A stretch of DNA of 64,000 nt from Bradyrhizobium manausense (GTDB lineage Bacteria; Pseudomonadota; Alphaproteobacteria; Rhizobiales; Xanthobacteraceae): positions 1 through 64,000 of the forward strand of contig NZ_JAFCLG010000011.1 in NCBI RefSeq assembly GCF_018129685.1. The letters run 5' to 3'. The notes under the pieces are model-generated. The model saw only the letters and a program-made list of their open reading frames with translations, was not told where the DNA came from and made no database searches. Positions within the stretch are counted from its first letter, which is position 1; every line of letters begins with the position of its first letter. A program made the position numbers and the translations under genes. Of this stretch, positions 15,933 through 24,765 are shown in pieces.

Positions 15933-16261
15933 TCCAACGCCTGCGGCGCGCGCGCCATCATCTCGTCTTGACCGTTTCCATCGCCACTCTGTCGGCGGTG
16001 ATGGCAGCCCCCGCTCACGCTTCCGGTTCGTCGATGCCGTGGGAACAGCCTCTCCAACAGATCCTGCAGTCGATTGAAGGTCCCGTGGCGAAAATCATGG
16101 CGGTGATCATCATCATCGTTACCGGCCTGACGCTGGCCTTCGGCGATACCTCCGGCGGCTTCCGCAGGTTGATCCAGATCGTGTTTGGTCTCTCGATTGC
16201 CTTCGCCGCGTCGAGCTTCTTCCTGTCGTTCTTCTCGTTCGGCGGCGGGGCGCTGGTCTGA
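15929..16261 (+). CDS. trbC: TrbC pilin precursor (VirB2-like)
   Basis: A 110-aa prepilin with an N-terminal signal (HHLVLTVSIATLSAVMAAPAHA, cleavage near residue 31) and two hydrophobic helices in the mature part (VAKIMAVIIIIVTGLTLAF and IVFGLSIAFAASSFFLSFF). This is the size and layout of VirB2/TrbC pilins. The TraF peptidase at 1.6 kb is the expected maturase. It overlaps trbB and trbD. Confidence 0.93.
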   Translation: MIQRLRRARHHLVLTVSIATLSAVMAAPAHASGSSMPWEQPLQQILQSIEGPVAKIMAVIIIIVTGLTLAFGDTSGGFRRLIQIVFGLSIAFAASSFFLSFFSFGGGALV

Positions 16262-16542
16262 TGACGGGCGCTGTCGATCAGGGCGGCGACGTCCCAGGCT
16301 ATACCGTCCCCGTTCACCGGGCACTGACCGAGCCGATCCTGCTCGGCGGCGCCCCACGGGCTATCGCCATCATGAACGGGACGCTCGCTGGCGCGGTCGG
16401 CCTAGGGCTTCGCCTCTGGCTGGTGGGGATCGCGATCTGGGCGATCGGCCACGTCACCGCGGTGTGGGCTGCCAAGCGCGATCCGCTCTTCGTCGACGTT
16501 GTGCGCCGCCATCTGCGCGTCCCCGCACACCTTTCGGTCTGA
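16261..16542 (+). CDS. trbD: TrbD inner-membrane protein (VirB3-like)
   Basis: A 93-aa VirB3-like protein. The N-terminal PGYTVPVHRALTEPILLGGAPR is the family signature, followed by two membrane helices (AIMNGTLAGAVGLGLRLWLVG and IAIWAIGHVTAVWAA). It is needed for channel assembly with TrbE. It shares its first base with the trbC stop and is followed 13 nt later by trbE. Confidence 0.92.
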   Translation: MTGAVDQGGDVPGYTVPVHRALTEPILLGGAPRAIAIMNGTLAGAVGLGLRLWLVGIAIWAIGHVTAVWAAKRDPLFVDVVRRHLRVPAHLSV

Positions 16543-16555
16543 GGGGAGCGCGGCC

Positions 16556-18994
16556 ATGATGAACCTTGCCGAATATCGCAATCGCAACAGCCGCCTGGCC
16601 GACTTCCTCCCCTGGGTCGCGCTGGTGGGCTCCGGCATCGTCCTCAACAAGGACGGCAGCTTTCAGCGCACCGCGCGGTTTCGCGGCCCCGATCTCGACA
16701 GCGCCGTACAGGCTGAGCTAGTCGCCATCGCCGGCCGCCTCAACAATGCGTTCCGTCGCCTTGGATCAGGCTGGGCAATCTTCGTCGAGGCGCAGCGGCA
16801 AGCTTCGAACCTCTATCCCGACAGCCGCTTTCCCGATCCCGCCTCGGCGCTGGTCGACGCCGAGCGCAAAGCGGATTTCGAGGAAGCTGGCGCACATTTC
16901 GAGTCGAGCTATTTCCTGACCTTCACCTATCTGCCGCCGGCCGAGGACGCCGCGCGCGCGGAATCCTGGCTCTATGAAGGCCGGGAAAAGTCGGGCCTCG
17001 ACCCCAACGAGGTGATGACCGGGTTCGCCGATCGCACCGATCGCATCCTGCGCCTGGTCGAAGCCTTCATGCCCGAATGCCGCTGGCTTGATGACGCGGA
17101 GACGCTCACCTATCTCCACGGCTGCGTCTCGACCAAACGGCACCGTGTCCGCGTCCCCGAAACGCCGATCTATCTCGACGCGCTGCTCGCCGACCAGCCG
17201 CTCACCGGCGGGCTCGAGCCGCGCCTTGGCGCGTCGCATCTGCGCATCCTCACCGTCACAGGCTTTCCAACGGCGACGACACCTGGCCTGCTCGACGAGC
17301 TGAACCGTCTCGCATTTCCGTATCGTTGGTCGACGCGGGCGATCCTGCTCGACAAGACCGACGCGACCAAGCTGCTGACCAAGATCCGCCGGCAATGGTT
17401 CGCCAAGCGCAAGTCGATCGCCGCGATCCTCAAGGAGGTAATGACCAACGAGGCGTCCGTCCTCGTGGACACCGACGCCGCGAACAAGGCCGCCGATGCC
17501 GACATGGCGCTCCAGGAACTCGGCGCCGACTATGCCGGGATGGCCTACGTCACCGCGACGGTGACGGTGTGGGACGAGGATCCGCGCGCTGCCGACGAGA
17601 AGCTGCGCCTCGTCGAGAAGGTCATTCAGGGCCGCGACTTCACTGCCATGGCCGAGACGATCAACGCGGTGGACGCCTGGCTCGGATCATTGCCCGGCCA
17701 CGTCTATGCGAACGTCCGCCAGCCGCCGATCTCCACGCTCAATCTCGCCCACATGATCCCGCTGTCGGCGGTGTGGGCGGGGCCGGAACGGGACGAGCAT
17801 TTTGCAGCGCCCCCACTGCTCTTCGGCAAGACCGAAGGCTCCACCCCGTTCCGGCTTTCGCTTCACGTCGGCGACGTCGGCCACACGCTGATCGTTGGCC
17901 CGACCGGCGCGGGCAAGTCGGTCCTGCTGGCGCTGATGGCGCTGCAGTTCCGACGCTATGCTCGCGCCCAAGTCTTCGCCTTCGACTTCGGCGGCTCGAT
18001 CCGCGCGGCGGCGCTCGGCATGGGCGGCGATTGGCATGACCTCGGCGGCGATCTCAGTGACGGCGCGACCGATAACGTCAGCCTTCAACCGCTCGCCCGC
18101 GTTCACGACGTGCCCGAGCGCGCCTGGGCGGGCGACTGGATCGTATCGATCCTGACCCGCGAGGGCGTGGCGATCACGCCCGAGGTGAAGGAGCATATCT
18201 GGACGGCGCTGACCTCGCTGGCATCGGCGCCCGTCGAGGAGCGCACGATCACCGGCCTGGTCGTGCTGCTCCAGTCGAACGATCTCAAACAGGCGCTCAG
18301 GCCCTATTGCGTCGGCGGTCCCTACGGCCGGCTGCTCGACGCTGAACGCGAGTATCTTGGCTCGGCGTTCGTTCAAGCGTTCGAGACTGAGGGGCTGATC
18401 GGCACCGGCGCGGCGCCGGCGGTTCTCTCCTATCTCTTCCATCGGATCGAAGATCGGCTCGACGGTTCGCCGACTCTTCTCATTATCGACGAAGGCTGGC
18501 TGGCGCTGGACGATGACGGTTTCGCCGGCCAGCTCCGCGAATGGCTGAAGACGCTGCGCAAGAAGAACGCCAGCGTCATCTTCGCCACGCAATCGCTCAG
18601 CGACATCGACGGCTCGGCCATCGCGCCTGCCATCATCGAAAGCTGCCAGACCCGGCTTCTGCTGCCGAACGAGCGCGCGATCGAGCCGCAGATCACGGCG
18701 ATCTATCGGCGCTTCGGCCTCAACGACCGCCAGATCGAGATCATCGCGCGGGCAATGCCCAAGCGCGACTATTACTGCCAGTCGCGGCGCGGCAACCGCC
18801 TCTTCGAGCTCGGTCTGTCCGATGTCGCGCTCGCTCTGTGCGCCGCGTCATCGAAGACCGACCAGGCGGCCATTGCCCGCATCGTCGCCGAACACGGCCG
18901 CGACGGCTTCCTCGCCGCATGGCTCGATCACCGTGAGGTCGGTTGGGCCGCCGATCTCATCCCCACGCTCACCAACAAGGAGACGTCCCAATGA
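16556..18994 (+). CDS. trbE: TrbE assembly ATPase (VirB4-like)
   Basis: An 812-aa VirB4/TrbE ATPase, of full length. The N-terminal part begins MMNLAEYRNRNSRLADFLPW, the usual TrbE start. Walker A is IVGPTGAGKSVLL (about residue 447). Walker B is TLLIIDEGWLALDD (about residue 640), followed by KKNASVIFATQSLSD. It energises transport at the inner membrane. Its stop overlaps the trbJ start (ATGA). Confidence 0.96.
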   Translation: MMNLAEYRNRNSRLADFLPWVALVGSGIVLNKDGSFQRTARFRGPDLDSAVQAELVAIAGRLNNAFRRLGSGWAIFVEAQRQASNLYPDSRFPDPASALVDAERKADFEEAGAHFESSYFLTFTYLPPAEDAARAESWLYEGREKSGLDPNEVMTGFADRTDRILRLVEAFMPECRWLDDAETLTYLHGCVSTKRHRVRVPETPIYLDALLADQPLTGGLEPRLGASHLRILTVTGFPTATTPGLLDELNRLAFPYRWSTRAILLDKTDATKLLTKIRRQWFAKRKSIAAILKEVMTNEASVLVDTDAANKAADADMALQELGADYAGMAYVTATVTVWDEDPRAADEKLRLVEKVIQGRDFTAMAETINAVDAWLGSLPGHVYANVRQPPISTLNLAHMIPLSAVWAGPERDEHFAAPPLLFGKTEGSTPFRLSLHVGDVGHTLIVGPTGAGKSVLLALMALQFRRYARAQVFAFDFGGSIRAAALGMGGDWHDLGGDLSDGATDNVSLQPLARVHDVPERAWAGDWIVSILTREGVAITPEVKEHIWTALTSLASAPVEERTITGLVVLLQSNDLKQALRPYCVGGPYGRLLDAEREYLGSAFVQAFETEGLIGTGAAPAVLSYLFHRIEDRLDGSPTLLIIDEGWLALDDDGFAGQLREWLKTLRKKNASVIFATQSLSDIDGSAIAPAIIESCQTRLLLPNERAIEPQITAIYRRFGLNDRQIEIIARAMPKRDYYCQSRRGNRLFELGLSDVALALCAASSKTDQAAIARIVAEHGRDGFLAAWLDHREVGWAADLIPTLTNKETSQ

Positions 18995-19752
18995 AACTGC
19001 GCAATTCCCGCGCAGCGCGTTTTGCTGCCGCGCTGCTGACCGCTCCCGTCGCGCTCGCGCCCATGCTGGCGACGCCCGCTCACGCCATCATCGTATTCGA
19101 TCCCTCGAACTATGCGCAGAACGTGCTCACGGCGGCGCGATCGCTTCAGCAGATCACCAACCAGATCACCTCGCTTCAGAACGAAGCGCAAATGCTGATC
19201 AACCAGGCACGCAACCTTGCGAGCCTGCCGTTCTCGTCGCTGCAACAGCTTCAGCAGTCCGTCCAGCGCACGCAGCAGCTTCTCAACCAGGCGCAGAATA
19301 TCGCCTACGACGTCCAGCAGATCGACCGGATGTTCCAGCAGAAGTACGGGAACGTCTCGCTGTCCGCTTCGGATCAGCAACTCGTCACCGATGCCCGCTC
19401 GCGCTGGCAGAACACGGTCGGCGGCCTGCAGGACGCAATGCGGGTGCAGGCGGGCGTCGTCGGCAACATCGACACCAATCGCACGCAGATGTCGGCGCTG
19501 ATCGGCCAGAGCCAGGGCGCGACCGGCGCGCTGCAGGCGACGCAGGCCGGCAACCAACTCCTTGCGCTCCAGGCGCAGCAACTCGCGGATCTCACCGCCG
19601 TCGTGGCGGCCAACGGCCGGGCGCAGGCCTTGCAGTCGGCCGAGCAGGCCGCCGCCGCCGAACAGGGCCGCGAGCAGCGCCGGCGTTTCCTGACGCCGGG
19701 CTCGGGCTACCAGCCCGGCAATGCCCGCATGTTCCCGAACAGCGGCAACTGA
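18991..19752 (+). CDS. trbJ: TrbJ (VirB5-like) secreted component
   Basis: A 253-aa periplasmic or pilus-tip protein. The signal peptide is residues 1-30 (RFAAALLTAPVALAPMLATPAHA), then IIVFDPSNYAQNVLTAARSL, the TrbJ/VirB5 opening. The rest is Gln-rich coiled coil (for example QQLQQSVQRTQQLLNQAQNI). The start overlaps trbE. Confidence 0.94.
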   Translation: MKLRNSRAARFAAALLTAPVALAPMLATPAHAIIVFDPSNYAQNVLTAARSLQQITNQITSLQNEAQMLINQARNLASLPFSSLQQLQQSVQRTQQLLNQAQNIAYDVQQIDRMFQQKYGNVSLSASDQQLVTDARSRWQNTVGGLQDAMRVQAGVVGNIDTNRTQMSALIGQSQGATGALQATQAGNQLLALQAQQLADLTAVVAANGRAQALQSAEQAAAAEQGREQRRRFLTPGSGYQPGNARMFPNSGN

Positions 19753-19762
19753 GGCTGGCACG

Positions 19763-20164
19763 ATGGACGGCAAGACCCTCGCTCGCGTCGGCGCCATCGT
19801 CTTCGTCGCGGTCGCCATCACGGCGACCGCGATCGAGATGAACCGCAAGGACGTTTCGACGGACGTCCTCGCGACGCAGGGCCGTCCGGTCACAACATCG
19901 GATCCTCTCGCCGCCGAATTGCTTCGTTGTTCCGAGATCGGCGAGGCCGGCACGCGCGATCCCAATTGCCTGAAGGCATGGGCAGAGAACCGGCGCCGCT
20001 TCCTCGGCCAGCCGGCCCCCGTTTCATCACCATCGCCGGTTGCGCCGACCACGCTGTTTCCAAGCGCGCCCGCGTCGGCCGCTCCCATCCACAAAGACAG
20101 TGCGCCAGCGGACGTGACCGGGCCTGCGATGCAGGCCGAGCCCGCTCAGCCAGAGGTTCGCTGA
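19763..20164 (+). CDS. Putative entry-exclusion protein TrbK-alt
   Basis: A 133-aa protein at the trbK position. It has one N-terminal membrane helix (VGAIVFVAVAITATAIEM) and a conserved short domain with two cysteines (LLRCSEIGEAGTRDPNCLKAW), then a Pro/Ala/Ser-rich tail. This is the alternative TrbK family of alphaproteobacteria rather than the IncP lipoprotein. The expected role is to block redundant transfer into cells already carrying the element. It lies between trbJ and trbL with 1 nt before trbL. Confidence 0.82.
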   Translation: MDGKTLARVGAIVFVAVAITATAIEMNRKDVSTDVLATQGRPVTTSDPLAAELLRCSEIGEAGTRDPNCLKAWAENRRRFLGQPAPVSSPSPVAPTTLFPSAPASAAPIHKDSAPADVTGPAMQAEPAQPEVR

Positions 20165-20165
20165 C

Positions 20166-21521
20166 ATGGGCGGCACCGGTGTCATCGACCATTTCCTCGA
20201 GGTCTTCACTCGCTACATCGACGGAGGATTCGGGCTGCTCGGCGGCGAAGTCGGTTTCATCGCCACCACCTTGATCGTCATCGACGTCACGCTCGCCGCG
20301 CTTTTCTGGTCATGGGGCGCCGACGACGACATCATGGCGAGGCTGGTCAAGAAGACGCTCTTCGTCGGTGTCTTCGCCTACCTGATCTCCAACTGGAACA
20401 ATCTCGCCCGCATCGTCTTCGAGAGCTTCGCGGGCCTCGGCCTGAAGGCTTCGGGAACGGGCTTTGCCGTGAGCGATCTCATGCGCCCCGGCAAGGTGGC
20501 GCAGACTGGTCTCGATGCCGGCCGGCCGCTGCTCGACTCCATCTCCAGCCTGATGGGCTACTGGTCGTTCTTCGAGAACTTCATCCAGATCGCCTGCATG
20601 TTTTTCGCCTGGGCGCTGGTGCTGCTGGCGTTCTTCATCCTGGCGATCCAGCTCTTCGTCACCCTGATCGAGTTCAAGCTGACCACGCTCGCCGGCTTCG
20701 TCCTCATTCCCTTCGGCCTGTTCGGCAAATCGGCGTTCATGGCCGAGCGCGTGCTCGGCAACGTCATCTCCTCCGGCATCAAGGTGCTGGTGCTCGCCGT
20801 CATCATCGGCATCGGCTCGACGCTGTTCTCCGAGTTCACCTCGGGCTTCAACGGCGCAACGCCATCGATCGACGATGCCATGGCGATCGTGCTTGCCGCG
20901 CTGTCGCTGCTTGGTCTCGGCATCTTCGGTCCCGGCATCGCTAACGGCCTCATCTCCGGTGGCCCGCAGCTCGGCGCCGGCGCGGCCATTGGCACTGGTC
21001 TTGCCGCCGGCGGCGTTGTCGCAGCAGGCGCGGCCGCTGCCGGCGCCGTCGTGACAGGCGGCGCTGCACTTGCTGGCGGCGCTGCCGCCGCCGCGCGTGG
21101 CGGTGCAGCCCTCGCCGGTGGCGCCTCCACCGCCTACAGCCTCGGCGCGGCCGGCCAGGCCGGCGCATCCGGCGTCGCGTCGGGTCTTGGCAGTGTTGCC
21201 AGCACCGGCGCGAAGGCGGCCGTCTCACCGCTGAAGCGCGCAGCCGGTCGTGCCGCCGACAGCCTGAAGCAGAGCTATCAGGCCGGTGGCCAGGCCGCGA
21301 CGGAGATCGCCACCGGCGCATCCGGTGCTGCGACGACCGCCACCGCGGAGGCCGCATCTCCCGGAGCTGCGTCTTCCACCAGCGACGGGCCGCCGGCCTG
21401 GGCGAAACGCATGAAGCGCTCGCAGCAGATGTCCCATGGCGTTCAGGCCGCCGCCCACGCCGTGCGTAGCGGCGACAGCCATGGCGGCGGCTCCTCCGTC
21501 AACCTCTCCGAAAGCGACTGA
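20166..21521 (+). CDS. trbL: TrbL polytopic channel protein (VirB6-like)
   Basis: A 451-aa inner-membrane protein with about six hydrophobic segments in residues 25-290 (for example IQIACMFFAWALVLLAFFILAI). The C-terminal 170 residues are rich in Ala, Gly, Ser and Thr and finish in a hydrophilic tail. The start matches the family opening (MGGTGVIDHFLEVFTRYIDGGFGLL). It forms part of the DNA translocation channel. Confidence 0.95.
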   Translation: MGGTGVIDHFLEVFTRYIDGGFGLLGGEVGFIATTLIVIDVTLAALFWSWGADDDIMARLVKKTLFVGVFAYLISNWNNLARIVFESFAGLGLKASGTGFAVSDLMRPGKVAQTGLDAGRPLLDSISSLMGYWSFFENFIQIACMFFAWALVLLAFFILAIQLFVTLIEFKLTTLAGFVLIPFGLFGKSAFMAERVLGNVISSGIKVLVLAVIIGIGSTLFSEFTSGFNGATPSIDDAMAIVLAALSLLGLGIFGPGIANGLISGGPQLGAGAAIGTGLAAGGVVAAGAAAAGAVVTGGAALAGGAAAAARGGAALAGGASTAYSLGAAGQAGASGVASGLGSVASTGAKAAVSPLKRAAGRAADSLKQSYQAGGQAATEIATGASGAATTATAEAASPGAASSTSDGPPAWAKRMKRSQQMSHGVQAAAHAVRSGDSHGGGSSVNLSESD

Positions 21522-21523
21522 CC

Positions 21524-22207
21524 ATGTTCAAGCGACCATCCACCCACTACGGCAAAGCCCCTCAGCCCGAGACTCCCTATCAGCGCGCCGCTCAGGTCTG
21601 GGACGATCGCATCGGCTCCGCCCGCGTGCAGGCCCGTAACTGGCGCTACATGGCCTTCGGATCATTGGCCCTCGCGGGCGGCCTTTCGGCCGCGCTGGTC
21701 TGGCAGTCCGCCAACGGCTCGATCGTGCCTTGGGTAGTGCAGGTCGACCGGCTCGGCCAGGCGCAGGCGATCGCGCCGGCGACCGCCGACTATCAGCCAA
21801 ACGATCCGCAAATCGCCTTCTACCTCGCGCGCTTCATCGAGCAGGTCCGCTCGATCCCGTCCGACGCCATCATCGTGCGGCAGAACTGGCTGCGCGCCTA
21901 CGACTTCACGACACAGGGTGGCGCGCTCGCGCTGAACGATTATGCGCGCGCCAACGACCCCTTCACCAAGGTCGGCAAGCAGCAGATCGCGATCGAAGTG
22001 TCGTCGGTGATCCGCGCCTCGCCGTCGAGCTTCCGCATCGCCTGGATCGAGCGACGCTATCAGGACGGCTCACTGGCCTCCACCGAACGCTGGTCCGCGA
22101 TCCTCACCGTCGTCGTGCAGCCCCCACGCGACGCCGACACGCTGCGGAAGAACCCACTCGGAATCTACATCAACGCCATCAACTGGTCGAAGGAGCTTGG
22201 ACAATGA
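21524..22207 (+). CDS. trbF: TrbF (VirB8-like) bridge protein
   Basis: A 227-aa bitopic protein: cytoplasmic N-terminus with the conserved PYQRAAQVWDDRIGSARVQARNW, a membrane helix at about residues 42-60, then a VirB8-like periplasmic domain (VRQNWLRAYDFTTQGG, NDPFTKVGKQQIAIEVSSV). It connects the inner-membrane complex to TrbG and TrbI. The stop overlaps trbG. Confidence 0.95.
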   Translation: MFKRPSTHYGKAPQPETPYQRAAQVWDDRIGSARVQARNWRYMAFGSLALAGGLSAALVWQSANGSIVPWVVQVDRLGQAQAIAPATADYQPNDPQIAFYLARFIEQVRSIPSDAIIVRQNWLRAYDFTTQGGALALNDYARANDPFTKVGKQQIAIEVSSVIRASPSSFRIAWIERRYQDGSLASTERWSAILTVVVQPPRDADTLRKNPLGIYINAINWSKELGQ

Positions 22208-23271
22208 CGCCCGCACTCCGCAAAGCCGCCCCTTGGAGTGCAGGGCTCCCGGCTTTGCTCATCCACGTAGTTCCGGTTTTCCGCAAATCCGCTTTGCCGG
22301 GAATCTTGCTCGCCGGTTCGGCGCTGGCAGGGTGCGCCACTCACACCCCGCCGCCGGAGATTTCCTACGACAATGCGGTGCCGGCTGTGCAGACCTCCGA
22401 TCCGCCAGCGCCCGTCCGGGTGGTGGAGCTTCCCAAACCGCTCCCGCTGCCTGGTCAGTTGAAGCCCATCGGCAAGGACGGCAAGCCCGAGCCGGAACCG
22501 TCCGATCCCGCCGCGCGCGTCAACCAGGCCAATGCCGCAGCGCGCGTCCAGCCCGTCCGCAACGGCTTCATCAACTCGATGCAGGTCTATCCCTTCGTCG
22601 ATGGCGCGCTCTATCAGGTCTACGCCTCGCCGGGGCAGATCACCGACATCGCGCTTCAGCCCGGCGAGCAGCTCGTCGGCTCCGGTCCTGTCGCCGCTGG
22701 CGACACAGTGCGCTGGATCATCGGCGATACCGAGAGCGGCGTTGGCGCGGCCAAGCAGGTCCATATCCTCGTGAAGCCAACGCGGGCCGAGCTGATGACC
22801 AATCTCGTCATCAACACCGACCGGCGCACCTATCACATGGAGCTGCGCGCGACGCCATCGACCTATATGGCATCGGTGTCTTGGCAATATCCGCAGGACC
22901 AGCTCATCGCGCTGCGCCGCCAGAACAGCCAAGCCGAGGCCGCGCAGCCGGTGTCGGGCGGCATCGATCTCGCCCGTGTCAATTTCCGCTACGAGGTGAC
23001 CGGCGACCGCGCACCGTGGCGGCCGCTGCGCGCCTTCGATGACGGCAAGCAGGTGTTCATCGAATTCCCCCGCGGCATCGGACAGGGCGAGATGCCGCCC
23101 TTGTTCGTGGTCGGACCGGAGGGCGACACCTCCGAGCTGGTGAACTATCGCGTGCGCGGCAACTACATGATCGTCGATCGACTGTTCGCCGCCGCCGAAC
23201 TGCGGTTCGGCGCGGGCAAGAACCAGAAGCGTGTCCGCATCTCCCGCACCGACGGGAGGCCGGCATCGTGA
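22204..23271 (+). CDS. trbG: TrbG (VirB9-like) outer-membrane core lipoprotein
   Basis: A 355-aa VirB9/TrbG protein. A lipobox-like LLAGSALAGCA (Cys at about residue 44) is followed by THTPPPEISYDNA and two beta-rich domains (VYPFVDGALYQVYASPGQITDIALQPGEQ and VNFRYEVTGDRAPWRP). The N-terminus is about 20 residues longer than in typical TrbG proteins. The extra stretch KAAPWSAGLPALLIHVVPVF lies before the lipoprotein signal, so a later start is possible. It overlaps trbF and trbI by 4 nt each. Confidence 0.94.
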   Translation: MTPALRKAAPWSAGLPALLIHVVPVFRKSALPGILLAGSALAGCATHTPPPEISYDNAVPAVQTSDPPAPVRVVELPKPLPLPGQLKPIGKDGKPEPEPSDPAARVNQANAAARVQPVRNGFINSMQVYPFVDGALYQVYASPGQITDIALQPGEQLVGSGPVAAGDTVRWIIGDTESGVGAAKQVHILVKPTRAELMTNLVINTDRRTYHMELRATPSTYMASVSWQYPQDQLIALRRQNSQAEAAQPVSGGIDLARVNFRYEVTGDRAPWRPLRAFDDGKQVFIEFPRGIGQGEMPPLFVVGPEGDTSELVNYRVRGNYMIVDRLFAAAELRFGAGKNQKRVRISRTDGRPAS

Positions 23272-24524
23272 GCGACGAACGCGATCCCGAAAAGGAGGAA
23301 GGCCGGACGCCCGGTTCGGCGCCCCAGCCTCAGCCGACCGACGACGACGCTCGGCCGCTGACCGGCGAGCCGGCCGCGACCATGCGGCTGCGCGCCGAGC
23401 CGCCGCGTGTGACCCGCCTGTCCCGCAAGGTGCTGGCCGGTCTGGGTCTTGCGGCAAGCCTCGGTGTCGGTGGGGCGCTGATCTATGCGCTCCAGACTCG
23501 TCACAGCGGCCAGGGTCAGGAGCTTTACTCTACGGACAACCGCTCGACACCGGACGGTCTGGCTGGATTGCCGAAGGATTATTCCGGCGTCCCGAAGCTC
23601 GGCCCGCCGCTGCCCGGCGACCTCGGTCGCCCGATCCTCAACGCGCAGAACGGTGGCACAGTGCCGCCGATCGGCGCACCGGCATCAGGTCCGACGGGAC
23701 CGAGCCCCGAGGAACAGCGCCGGGCGCAGGAACTGGAGGCGGCTCGGACCGCACGGCTGTTCGCATCCACCGAGACTCGGCCCGCTACGGCTGGAGCTTC
23801 GACACAGCCGACTGCGACCGCCACGCCGTCGGCCGATCTCGCCAGCCTCGGCCTTGCGCCGCAGCCAGCGACACCCTCCGCGCAGGATCGTCAGCTCGCA
23901 TTCCTCAATCAGACGCCCGACAAGCGCACTGTCTCGCCGGATCGCGTTGCCGCGCCAGCGTCGAAGAACGTCCTGCAGGCCGGCGCCGTCATCGCGGCCG
24001 CGCTCATCACCGGCATCCGCTCCGACCTGCCGGGTCAGATCACCGCACAGGTGACGGAGAACATCTATGACAGCCCGACCGGCAAGATCCTGCTTGTGCC
24101 ACAGGGCACGCGCGTTATCGGCCAGTATGACAGTGGCGTCGGCTTCGGTCAGAGGCGCATACTTCTCGTCTGGAACCGGCTGATCTTCCCCAATGGCCGC
24201 TCCATCGTTCTGGAGCGTCAGCCTGGTGCGGACGCCGAGGGCTATGCGGGCCTTGAGGATGGCGTCGACTATCACTGGGGCGAACTGTTCAAGGCCGCTG
24301 CACTTTCCACGATTCTGAGCATCGGTGCGGAGGCGGGCTCGTCTGGCCAGGACAGCGATATTGTGCGGGCGCTGCGACAGGGTGCCTCCAATAGCGTCAG
24401 TCAAACCGGCCAGCAGATCGTCCAGCGCCAGCTCAACATCGCACCGACCCTCACCATCCGGCCAGGCTTGCCCGTCCGCGTCATCGTCACCCGCGATCTC
24501 GTTCTCGAACCCTACGGAGGCTGA
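23268..24524 (+). CDS. trbI: TrbI (VirB10-like) core channel protein
   Basis: A 418-aa VirB10/TrbI protein: cytoplasmic N-terminus, single membrane helix near residues 52-72 (LAGLGLAASLGVGGALIYAL), a long Pro/Ala-rich periplasmic linker, and the C-terminal barrel domain (AGAVIAAALITGIRSDLPGQ, YDSPTGKILLVPQGTRVIGQYDS, and the final RPGLPVRVIVTRDLVL). It starts with GTG overlapping trbG. Confidence 0.96.
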   Translation: MSDERDPEKEEGRTPGSAPQPQPTDDDARPLTGEPAATMRLRAEPPRVTRLSRKVLAGLGLAASLGVGGALIYALQTRHSGQGQELYSTDNRSTPDGLAGLPKDYSGVPKLGPPLPGDLGRPILNAQNGGTVPPIGAPASGPTGPSPEEQRRAQELEAARTARLFASTETRPATAGASTQPTATATPSADLASLGLAPQPATPSAQDRQLAFLNQTPDKRTVSPDRVAAPASKNVLQAGAVIAAALITGIRSDLPGQITAQVTENIYDSPTGKILLVPQGTRVIGQYDSGVGFGQRRILLVWNRLIFPNGRSIVLERQPGADAEGYAGLEDGVDYHWGELFKAAALSTILSIGAEAGSSGQDSDIVRALRQGASNSVSQTGQQIVQRQLNIAPTLTIRPGLPVRVIVTRDLVLEPYGG

Positions 24525-24525
24525 C

Positions 24526-24765
24526 ATGACCAAGCTGAAATTGGGAGCGATCGTCGACGACAAACCGGTGAAGGTCACGGTGGAGTTACCGGCAAGCCTG
24601 CATCGCGACCTAACGGCCTACGCAGAAATTCTCGGCCGCGAAGCGAGGCAACCGCCGGCCGATCCCGTTCGCCTCATCGCTCCGATGCTGGAGCGGTTCA
24701 TAGCCACGGATCGGGGATTTGCGAAAGCGAGGAAGTCAAAAGAACTGCCGAAACCGTCTGAATGA
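24526..24765 (+). CDS. DUF2274 protein
   Basis: A 79-aa protein of the DUF2274 family, which regularly follows trbI in these elements. It contains VKVTVELPASLHRDLTAYAE, a ribbon-helix-helix-like N-terminal pattern. A regulatory role is plausible but unproven. Its last 68 nt overlap the 3' end of the convergent LysR gene. Confidence 0.85.
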   Translation: MTKLKLGAIVDDKPVKVTVELPASLHRDLTAYAEILGREARQPPADPVRLIAPMLERFIATDRGFAKARKSKELPKPSE

